Assembly (NCBI GenBank): GCA_039000685.1 | Contig: JAWBNW010000033.1 | Coordinates: 1-5,893 of the forward strand | Length of the DNA stretch: 5,893 bases | Source: JAVZGQ01 sp039000685 | GTDB taxonomy: Archaea > Aenigmatarchaeota > Aenigmatarchaeia > CG10238-14 > SCSR01 | Direction of reading: 5' to 3' | In this document: positions 1 through 5,634 of the stretch, in pieces | How positions within the stretch are numbered: position 1 is the stretch's first letter | Layout: every line of letters starts with the position of its first letter | Translations under genes and position numbers: made by a program | The notes under the pieces: generated by a model | What the model was told of the DNA's origin: nothing | Database searches by the model: none | The model's input: the letters and a program-made list of their open reading frames with translations, nothing else

Positions 1-2342
1 GTAGTTATGTCACAGGAGGTATTTGCTACTATCAACTTGCTGCAGGCCTCTGCTATTATTCACCTGGAGATCCGTGTAGCGGGTCAACTTGCCTTCCTTG
101 TACAAGTAATTGTTACTGCGCTTATACTGGGAAGCAAACCTGTACCTGCTCCAATTGTCAATGGTGCAGAATCGGAAGTACATGCTGCACCGGAGAAAGT
201 TGTAATTCTGGCGGTCTTACCCCCCCTTCTTGTCCTACATGCAAATGCACAGATTGTACAGGCTACTGCACAGTAGGTGACACATGTTATTGGAATGATG
301 CTTGTACTTCTACTGGTGAAAGCTATTACTCATGTTGGATTGCTGATCAATGTGGTGCTGTACCCTCTTATGCTATAACAATTGGGAAATATTGTAGTGC
401 AAATGGAGAGGGATGTACTGGAACTACTTATATTTGTGATCCTTCAACCCATACAGAGTGTGAATCACATCCGTGTGGTGGTTCAACACGTTATTGTACC
501 CAGAATAATGGAGCATGGGGCTGGTGGAGCTCATCAAATCCTGATAGATGTGGCGGAAATACAGATGGTTGCTATGCCTATGGCAATGGTTGTGAGATCA
601 GGGATTATTATTGCTCTAGTGGTTCCTGTACATATTCTTATAGTAATAGAAATACTGATACGGCTTGTAGCTATACCAGTTGTTCTGATGACTTATGTGA
701 TAAAACAGGCACTTATATCGATTATTATTGTGATGGAGGTAGTTGTATAGGTCATTCAATCTCTTGCTCTGCTTATGTGTCTCCAAATTATTATTGTTCT
801 GGCGGCTCTGAATCTCCGGGCCCATGTGGCACTTCTTCCTGTCCTTCAGACTCTTGCTCAGGCTCTTGTCCAGGCTGTACATGGAGAGATTATCCCAGCA
901 GCTGTAACAAATACTGTGATGGCTCTGGCAACTGTGCAAGCTGCTCTTGCAGTTATACAAGTTACGATCCAGATAATGCTCAAAGTTATTGCAGTGGTTG
1001 CGGCATAAGTTACTGGGCGATAGGTGGTGATGATAATGCATGTTGTGGTGATGACAGCAACAACTACAGGCTGACAAGAGTCTGTGACTCCGGCGTCTGC
1101 ACTTCCAGTTCTTCAGACGACGCCTGCTGCAATGCCAATACCAAATGTGTCTACAATTCAGTCTGCTATGCAAGCGGCTATTCAGGCGACGTGAACGGCG
1201 ACGGCTGGGCCGAGTACTGCAGCTCAGGAACATGGAAGGACGGAGGGAAGCCAAGATGGAGCAACAACACCACCTATCCAACGTCACCTGCTACCTACTC
1301 TCCAGGAGCAGCCTACCAGTTTAACATAACTTGGATAGACAACATAGCAGTGGATGAAGTCATCTTCGAGTTCAACTCGGTCAACTATTCCTACAAGAAA
1401 GGCGAGATAAGCAAGACAGGAAACATCTACAACATCACTCTGAGAGATTTGGCAGCAAATCCCTCTGGTTACAGCTACAAATGGTATGCAAACGATACTT
1501 GTTCTCTAGGGAACTGGAACTCAACCCCCTCTTTCACTTTTGTGGTGAACAAAGCTTCTCCCTCCCTTTCAATCTCAGGTACAGGAACATATTCTTATCC
1601 AAACGAGACTTCTGTGTCAGGGAGCGAAACCAACTCGGTCGACTCGGACTGCACTTACAACCTCTACAGAAACGGTTCATCTGTCAGCAATCCGGACGTC
1701 CAAACCTTGGAACCAGGGATATACAACTACACCTACAACAACTCTGCCTGCACGAACTTCACATCAGGCTCAACTTCCTCCCTCTTGACAATAACAAGAG
1801 GGTATCTCACAGTCACTTGCGAGGCGGGTGGCCCATATTTGAGCGGGGCTACAGTCATAGTCAAGGGCAATTTTTCAACTCTTGCAGGCCTCCAAATGTC
1901 AGGAAATGTAAATGTGACGATAGGTTTAAACAAAAAATATATAATTGCAGATTCTAACGGAACTTTCTACACGACTTTCACAGGACTGAGTCTTGGAACA
2001 CACACCGTGACTGTCAACTCCACAGCTTCTTTCTATGATGGCTCGTGTACAGACACGGTAGAAATCCTTTCTTCAGGTCAAGCAACATCCTGTATAGAAA
2101 GAACAATTGGCGTTTCTGGCGTGGCGATAGAGTCCTCCACAGGTGACCCAATTCCTTCAGGTAGCATCTCTATAAGCATCCTTGACACAAGATATACAAA
2201 CTCCACAACATTTACTGGTGGCAGTTACAACATAAGCTTGAAAGTTTGCTTGGAGCAGAATAAAAGGTACATAGTCAGAGTCGCAGTTAGATCAGACACA
2301 GGAAAAACTGGTCTCTATTTCTTCAACTATATCCCGACATAA
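1..2342 (+). CDS. Large secreted Cys-rich surface protein with C-terminal Ig-like modules (5' end outside window)
   Basis: The frame is open from base 3 to the TAA at 2340-2342, giving 779 visible residues. It has no plausible start in the window, so it is 5'-truncated. Residues 1-408 hold 62 Cys by hand count, often as CxC, CC or CxxC, mixed with Tyr, Ser, Gly and Thr. A short unit of the type YYC-x-x-GSC recurs (606-629, 723-746; looser copies near 909-935 and 1080-1100). A DVNGDG calcium-loop-like motif (residues 396-401) closes this part. Residues ~421-518 and ~519-600 resemble Ig-like modules common in surface proteins of uncultivated archaea (a Trp-Asp strand followed by SYKWYANDT; a LYRNGS...GIYNYTYN type). 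Two more beta-rich segments follow (~601-695, ~696-779). The C-terminal part has 18 N-x-S/T sequons and few Cys. No C-terminal membrane helix is seen, so an anchor, if present, is upstream. Probable role, inferred: extracellular adhesin or surface-layer-associated protein. The family is not identified. Confidence 0.85.
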   Translation, partial: SYVTGGICYYQLAAGLCYYSPGDPCSGSTCLPCTSNCYCAYTGKQTCTCSNCQWCRIGSTCCTGESCNSGGLTPPSCPTCKCTDCTGYCTVGDTCYWNDACTSTGESYYSCWIADQCGAVPSYAITIGKYCSANGEGCTGTTYICDPSTHTECESHPCGGSTRYCTQNNGAWGWWSSSNPDRCGGNTDGCYAYGNGCEIRDYYCSSGSCTYSYSNRNTDTACSYTSCSDDLCDKTGTYIDYYCDGGSCIGHSISCSAYVSPNYYCSGGSESPGPCGTSSCPSDSCSGSCPGCTWRDYPSSCNKYCDGSGNCASCSCSYTSYDPDNAQSYCSGCGISYWAIGGDDNACCGDDSNNYRLTRVCDSGVCTSSSSDDACCNANTKCVYNSVCYASGYSGDVNGDGWAEYCSSGTWKDGGKPRWSNNTTYPTSPATYSPGAAYQFNITWIDNIAVDEVIFEFNSVNYSYKKGEISKTGNIYNITLRDLAANPSGYSYKWYANDTCSLGNWNSTPSFTFVVNKASPSLSISGTGTYSYPNETSVSGSETNSVDSDCTYNLYRNGSSVSNPDVQTLEPGIYNYTYNNSACTNFTSGSTSSLLTITRGYLTVTCEAGGPYLSGATVIVKGNFSTLAGLQMSGNVNVTIGLNKKYIIADSNGTFYTTFTGLSLGTHTVTVNSTASFYDGSCTDTVEILSSGQATSCIERTIGVSGVAIESSTGDPIPSGSISISILDTRYTNSTTFTGGSYNISLKVCLEQNKRYIVRVAVRSDTGKTGLYFFNYIPT
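540..1100 (+). repeat. Degenerate Cys-rich protein repeat (YYC-x-x-GSC unit)
   Basis: Within the surface protein, the octapeptides YYCSSGSC (606-629) and YYCDGGSC (723-746) lie 117 bp, or 39 codons, apart. Each is preceded by an Asp and by a Cys-containing segment about 10-14 residues upstream. Looser copies are KYCDGSGNC (909-935) and RVCDSGVC (1077-1100). The repeat is visible at protein level only, because codons have diverged between copies (TGC/TGT, TCC/AGT). This points to old duplication and not to a recent tandem array. Unit boundaries are uncertain. Confidence 0.5.
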
Positions 2343-2381
2343 ATATAAGTTTAATAACAAAAATTTCTATTAAATTTATTG
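2341..2381 (+). promoter_or_regulatory. Probable archaeal TATA-box promoter for rfcS-rfcL, leaderless or near-leaderless
   Basis: The 39 bp between the surface-gene stop and the rfcS start are almost pure A/T and hold two box-A-like elements: AAATATAA (2341-2348, overlapping the stop codon) and TTTAATAA (2350-2357). Archaeal transcription usually starts about 25 bp after the TATA box, which would put the start at roughly 2370-2382, on or just before the GTG. No purine-rich ribosome binding site precedes the start, which fits a leaderless message. This is inferred from spacing only. Confidence 0.5.
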
Positions 2382-3350
2382 GTGAAACAATTGCCAGTAG
2401 AAGTTTGGGCTGAAAAATACAGACCAACTAAGCTAAGCGAGGTAATAGATCAAAAGCATGTGGTCGAAAGAATAAAAGCTTTTGTGAAAGAGAAAAATAT
2501 ACCGAACATGCTCTTTGCAGGTCCTCCAGGCTCGGGAAAAACAACTGTTGCTTTAGCAATTGCTCACGAACTTTATGGAAAAAATTGGAGACAAAATGTT
2601 CTTGAGACGAATGCTAGTGATGCAAGAGGCATAGATGTGATAAGAGGCCAAGTGAAAGATTTCGCTAGAACAAGATCAATAGGGGAAGTTCCTTTCAAGA
2701 TTATAATTCTTGATGAGGCGGATAATTTAACGACAGATGCACAACAAGCTTTGAGAAGAACAATGGAAACTTTCACATCAGTTTCCCGTTTCATATTGAT
2801 TGGAAACTATTCAAGCAAGATAATTGAACCAATTCAGAGCAGATGTGCTGTTTTCAGGTTCAAGGCTTTAAGCGAGGTTGATGTGAAAAAATACATCCAA
2901 AGAATTGCTGATGGCGAAAAGCTGAAAATCACAGAAGATGCGATAAATGCAATAGTTTATCTTGCTGAAGGAGATTTAAGAAAGGTTGCCAACTTGTTGC
3001 AAGCTTCTGCAGCTTTAGGAGAAAAAATCACGGAAGAGATAGTTTATGATGTTGCTTCACAAGCTAAACCAACAGATGTGAAAGAAATGCTCGAGCTTGC
3101 TTTAAAAGGTAAATTTGAAGATGCAAGGAAGAAGCTACAAGATATGCTTTTGAGACAAGGTTTGTCGGGGAAAGATGTTATAAAAGAAATTCACAAGCAA
3201 ATCTATTCTTTGCCTCTTCTGGAAGAGGCAAAAGTTCAACTTGTTGACAAATGTGGTGAATTTGAATTTAGAATTTCTGAAGGTGGTGATGATTTAATTC
3301 AACTTGAGGCTCTTTTAGCTCAATTCCTACTCTTCTCCAAATCAAAGTGA
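2382..3350 (+). CDS. rfcS: Replication factor C small subunit (clamp loader AAA+ ATPase)
   Basis: This is the small subunit of the RFC clamp loader, which uses ATP to open PCNA and load it on primed DNA for the replicative polymerases. At 322 residues it is normal for archaeal RfcS. Numbered from the GTG, the RFC box VWAEKYRP is at 8-15, Walker A GPPGSGKT at 47-54, Walker B IIILDEAD at 107-114, sensor-1 region GNYSS at 141-145, the SRC arginine-finger motif at 153-155, and sensor-2 GDLR at 197-200. A helical collar domain fills the rest. No intein interrupts the ATPase motifs, although inteins occur in some archaeal RFC genes. A TTG lies one codon upstream (2379), but GTG at 2382 is the likelier start. 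rfcL follows after 4 bp, so the two subunits are probably co-transcribed. Confidence 0.96.
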   Translation: MKQLPVEVWAEKYRPTKLSEVIDQKHVVERIKAFVKEKNIPNMLFAGPPGSGKTTVALAIAHELYGKNWRQNVLETNASDARGIDVIRGQVKDFARTRSIGEVPFKIIILDEADNLTTDAQQALRRTMETFTSVSRFILIGNYSSKIIEPIQSRCAVFRFKALSEVDVKKYIQRIADGEKLKITEDAINAIVYLAEGDLRKVANLLQASAALGEKITEEIVYDVASQAKPTDVKEMLELALKGKFEDARKKLQDMLLRQGLSGKDVIKEIHKQIYSLPLLEEAKVQLVDKCGEFEFRISEGGDDLIQLEALLAQFLLFSKSK

Positions 3351-3354
3351 GTAG

Positions 3355-4554
3355 ATGTCTTTCGTAGAAAAATACAAACCAAAAAATCTTAGTGAATTTA
3401 TAAACCAAAAAGAAGCTTTAGAAAATTTTCTAAATTGGATAAAAAAATGGAAGCCAGGGAGCAAAGCTTTGCTCTTTTATGGGATGCCGGGAACAGGAAA
3501 AACTGCTTTAATTCATGCCTATGCTAATGAGAAAAATTTGGAGCTAATTGAGATGAATGCAAGCGATTTTCGTTCAGCTGAGCAAATTCAGCAAGTTTTT
3601 GGACAATCAATGAAGCAAGCTTCTCTTTTCAAAAAGGGAAAGATATTTTTAATTGATGAAGTTGATGGTATAGCAGGAAGGGAAGATTTGGGCGGTGTGG
3701 GGGCGATAATAAAAATTATCGAAGGATCTCATTTTCCCGTGGTGTTAACAGCCAACAATCCTTTTGATCCTAAGCTTAGAGCCCTAAGAGAACATTGTCA
3801 GCTAGTTGAGTTTAAAAAGATTCCAGTTTTTGATATAGAAAAGAGATTGAGACAAATTTGTGAAAAAGAAAAAATAAAATACGATGAAGAAGTTTTGAGA
3901 CAATTGTCAAAAAGATCTGAAGGAGATTTGAGAGCAGCCATAAACGATCTTGAAACTTTGGTAACCGGTAAGAAAGAAATAGCTATGCAAGATTTAGAGA
4001 ATTTGGGATATAGGGAAAGAGAAAAAAATATTTTTGATGCTCTTAAAATGATTTTCAAGACAAAAACAGCTTTGGCAGCAAAGCTTTCTATTTCTGAAGT
4101 AGATAAAGATCCAGAAGAAATTTTTTGGTGGATTGAGAACAACATATCAAAAGAATATGAAAAACCAGAAGAAATAGCTAAGGCCTTCGAAATTTTAAGC
4201 AAAGCAGACCTTTTCAGGAGAAGAATAACATCCAGACAAGATTGGAGTTTTAGAGCCTACATGATAGATTTGATGACAGCAGGAGTAGCAATTTCAAAAA
4301 AAGAAATGTATCACAAATTCACAAAGTATCAATATCCTAGCAACATCATGATCTTGGGAAGAACGAAATTTTCAAGAAAAAGTGAAAATGAAATTTTGAA
4401 CAAACTATCAAAAGAGCTACATGCCTCTCAGAAAAAATTGAGGTCAGAATATTTGCCCTTCTTGAAAATAATTCTTAAAGATAAAAAGAGATTGGGTGAT
4501 TTTTCTTCTAATCTCAATTTAGAAAAAGAAGATTTGAAATCCCTATTAGAATAG
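3355..4554 (+). CDS. rfcL: Replication factor C large subunit (clamp loader AAA+ ATPase)
   Basis: This is the large subunit of the clamp loader, which forms a pentamer with RfcS. The 399 residues begin with the RFC box (VEKYKPKNLSEF, 4-15). Walker A GMPGTGKTA is at 43-51, Walker B IFLIDEVD at 97-104, a sensor-1 Asn around 134-135, and sensor-2 GDLR at 190-193. As in RfcL, and unlike RfcS, there is no SRC motif at the expected place; the segment reads LRALREHC. The collar carries the RfcL signature around residues 257-310 (WWIENNISKEY, then LSKADLFRRR and DLMTAGVA). The ATG lies 4 bp after the rfcS stop, with only a weak AGTGA ribosome-site match. The protein is at the short end for the family: it ends in a Lys/Leu/Glu-rich tail with no recognisable PCNA-interacting (QxxLxxFF-type) motif. 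Its 3' end overlaps the convergent gene by 9 bp. Confidence 0.95.
   Translation: MSFVEKYKPKNLSEFINQKEALENFLNWIKKWKPGSKALLFYGMPGTGKTALIHAYANEKNLELIEMNASDFRSAEQIQQVFGQSMKQASLFKKGKIFLIDEVDGIAGREDLGGVGAIIKIIEGSHFPVVLTANNPFDPKLRALREHCQLVEFKKIPVFDIEKRLRQICEKEKIKYDEEVLRQLSKRSEGDLRAAINDLETLVTGKKEIAMQDLENLGYREREKNIFDALKMIFKTKTALAAKLSISEVDKDPEEIFWWIENNISKEYEKPEEIAKAFEILSKADLFRRRITSRQDWSFRAYMIDLMTAGVAISKKEMYHKFTKYQYPSNIMILGRTKFSRKSENEILNKLSKELHASQKKLRSEYLPFLKIILKDKKRLGDFSSNLNLEKEDLKSLLE
4523..4527 (-). terminator. Possible weak T-run terminator of the leftward operon
   Basis: On the minus strand a five-T run occurs 18 bp past the stop of the small membrane protein, inside the rfcL coding region. Further short T-runs (complements of 4483-4487 and 4432-4437) follow. 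In AT-rich DNA such runs are common by chance, so support is thin. Confidence 0.25.
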
Positions 4555-4944
4555 TTTAGCAGCAATAAAACTTTTTTTAATTTGAGATGATGGGGAAATC
4601 AGAATTATGTTAAAAGATACTTGAGCTCCAGAAGAATCACAACTGATTATGATATAATCCAAATTCAAACTCAAAGTTTTACTTGAAGCAAAATCTTCAA
4701 CAAAAGCTTTATATTCTTCCAGATTGAATTTCAATTCTTCGCAATCTTTGCTTAAATTCACAGTTTCTTTTGCCTTTTCAACTATGTTGTTGAAAATGAA
4801 AAAGTCTTCTCTCATGACAATGGAGGAAGTATCAGTTATAGTATAAGGTTCAATCCATTGGCTGAGAGAAAAAATCGTTACAATTATCGCGAAAGCAGAA
4901 AGTACGAAAAACTGAGCTTTTTTAGAGTTTAACAAATTGTGCAT
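4546..4944 (-). CDS. Small single-pass membrane or pilin-like protein, function unknown
   Basis: The family is not recognised. From the ATG at 4944 the protein has 132 residues; an ATG at 4956 would add four, and a TTG at 4935 would remove three. A short N-terminus ends in SKKAQ and is followed by one hydrophobic helix (FFVLSAFAIIVTIFSLSQW). Then comes a soluble ~105-residue part with a mixed charged/helical segment containing a Cys (CEELKFNLEEY) and a beta-rich end with a second Cys. Lys-Lys-Ala-Gln before the helix recalls the class III (pilin-type) signal, whose usual form is K-G-Q, but the Glu usual at +5 is absent, so a plain N-terminal anchor is equally possible. The start overlaps the end of the DUF424 gene and no AGGTG site precedes it, so translation may depend on coupling. 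Its tail overlaps rfcL. The frame is likely real because it continues a tight operon and has a coherent topology. Confidence 0.7.
   Translation of the reverse strand: MHNLLNSKKAQFFVLSAFAIIVTIFSLSQWIEPYTITDTSSIVMREDFFIFNNIVEKAKETVNLSKDCEELKFNLEEYKAFVEDFASSKTLSLNLDYIIISCDSSGAQVSFNIILISPSSQIKKSFIAAKLF
4572..4578 (+). terminator. Probable poly-T terminator of the rfcS-rfcL operon
   Basis: A run of seven T, followed by AATTT, lies 18 bp after the rfcL stop. Archaeal RNA polymerase terminates at such T-runs without needing a hairpin. The run sits inside the coding region of the convergent small membrane protein, where it encodes the Lys-Lys near its C-terminus, so it does double duty. Confidence 0.5.
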
Positions 4945-5221
4945 GGGGCACGCCATTAATTAAAATTACATTTTCTTTAGCAATAAAGCCATTCGTGCTT
5001 GCCAATTCAATTATATTCTTACCCATGAGGTTTCCTATGGTAGCTTTTTCCAAGATTTTTATCGCAGTGTTTTCATCTATCAGTTTCCCACCATAAAATT
5101 TTTTACTTATCTCCACGGTCATTTTTTCCTCTTTCATCTTCAGTTTTTTGCCCAAAAGTTCTTCATCACATATCACCACTAGTATATCTTTCTTATCTGT
5201 GAACACATTGCACCAGAACAT
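4922..5221 (-). CDS. DUF424 family protein (conserved archaeal, uncharacterised)
   Basis: This 99-residue protein matches the archaeal DUF424 pattern from memory of the family. It has an N-terminal strand and basic turn (NVFTDKKDILVVICDEELLGK), then FYGGKL, a helix containing ATIGNLMGK, and the diagnostic end GVPHAQFVKL. No biochemical role is established to my knowledge. The ATG at 5221 is chosen over an in-frame ATG at 5263 for two reasons: an AGGTG ribosome site lies 5 nt upstream, and the longer form would add 14 residues that overlap aIF2-beta and are atypical for the family. It starts 8 bp after the aIF2-beta stop, so it is co-transcribed with a translation initiation factor. A link to translation is therefore plausible by context only. 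Confidence 0.88.
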   Translation of the reverse strand: MFWCNVFTDKKDILVVICDEELLGKKLKMKEEKMTVEISKKFYGGKLIDENTAIKILEKATIGNLMGKNIIELASTNGFIAKENVILINGVPHAQFVKL

Positions 5222-5226
5222 CTTCA

Positions 5227-5231
5227 CACCT
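5227..5231 (-). promoter_or_regulatory. Ribosome binding site deciding the DUF424 start
   Basis: AGGTG on the minus strand, 5 nt before the ATG at 5221, matches the archaeal anti-Shine-Dalgarno sequence. It shares its AG with the TAG stop codon of aIF2-beta, so termination and re-initiation are physically linked. It favours 5221 over 5263 as the start. Confidence 0.75.
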
Positions 5232-5634
5232 AAATATTTTCCACCGGATATTTTGCCCCACAAGCTTCACAAACCAAAAAAGTTACACGGTCCTCTTTAA
5301 CAAGTTTTGTGTCTGGCTCTCCACAAACTTTGCAATAAACAAATTTTTTTATGTAAGAGTTTACCTTCTCTTGTAGTAATCCACTCGGGAGTTTTCTTTG
5401 AAAGATCAGGTTATTACCTTCGATTGAGCCAGGAGTTGCCAATTCTTTCAAAAGATATTTTGAAAAATGACCATATTCTCTTCTGAGCACGTTGGCTATT
5501 GTACCAAAATTTTTAAATATAGTTCTTGTCCCACTGAATTCAAACTCAACTCCCGGTACAATAAACCTCTTCTTATCTTCAGCTTTTTTTGGCAATTTTT
5601 CCATTGCTTTTTTTAACAATTCTTCATAGTTCAT
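5230..5634 (-). CDS. eif2b: Translation initiation factor aIF2 subunit beta
   Basis: This is the beta subunit of archaeal initiation factor 2, the GTPase complex that brings initiator methionyl-tRNA to the small ribosomal subunit. Its 134 residues match the usual archaeal length. An N-terminal helix (YEELLKKAMEKLP) that in the family contacts the gamma subunit is followed by the alpha/beta core, including TIFKNFGTIANVLRRE (38-53) and HFSKYLLKELATPGSIEG (56-73). A C4 zinc ribbon has Cys at 101, 104, 122 and 125. The ATG is chosen because AGGTG lies 5 nt upstream and because the ATGA overlap with the upstream stop is typical of coupled genes. Its position directly after a probable MCM gene is an arrangement I recall from methanogens such as Methanothermobacter. 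Confidence 0.95.
   Translation of the reverse strand: MNYEELLKKAMEKLPKKAEDKKRFIVPGVEFEFSGTRTIFKNFGTIANVLRREYGHFSKYLLKELATPGSIEGNNLIFQRKLPSGLLQEKVNSYIKKFVYCKVCGEPDTKLVKEDRVTFLVCEACGAKYPVENI

Noticed and set aside
7..750. Plus-strand open frames at 7-276 and 382-750 in the other frame
   Set aside because: They lie within the continuous frame starting at base 3. Their Val/Ile/Ala-rich products are frame-shifted readings of Cys codons (TGT read as xxG TTx).
616..1287. Long open frame on the minus strand (223 codons) inside the Cys-rich region
   Set aside because: Its product is a Ser/Arg/His/Cys-rich string with no domain sense, and it is an antisense artefact of the biased TGT/TGC/TAT codon content. 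The plus-strand frame is open throughout and has coherent domains.
1481..1957. Open frames 1481-1957 (+) and 1733-1933 (-) inside the Ig-like region
   Set aside because: They overlap the well-supported surface-protein frame, have no recognisable domains, and start without ribosome sites.
777..2342. GTG at 777 as the true start of the surface protein
   Set aside because: The frame is open all the way to the window start with the same Cys-rich character and repeat unit on both sides of 777, and neither a ribosome site nor a signal peptide follows it.
2379..2381. TTG at 2379 as the rfcS start
   Set aside because: It is possible, but the immediately following GTG is the stronger codon and begins the family-typical N-terminus. 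The difference is one residue.
2520..2860. Intein in rfcS or rfcL
   Set aside because: Walker A, Walker B, SRC and sensor motifs follow at normal spacing in rfcS, and the equivalents do in rfcL, so there is no insertion.
2573..4202. Minus-strand open frames at 2573-2794 and 3798-4202
   Set aside because: They are antisense to rfcS and rfcL, whose motifs are intact, and the products show no family features.
5221..5263. Upstream ATG at 5263 as the DUF424 start
   Set aside because: It would overlap aIF2-beta by 34 bp, add a 14-residue Gly/Lys-rich extension not typical of the family, and ignore the AGGTG site placed for the ATG at 5221.
5582..5618. Plus-strand T-runs near 5584-5590 and 5608-5614 as terminators
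   Set aside because: They are the complement of Lys codons in the minus-strand aIF2-beta gene, and no plus-strand transcript is expected there.
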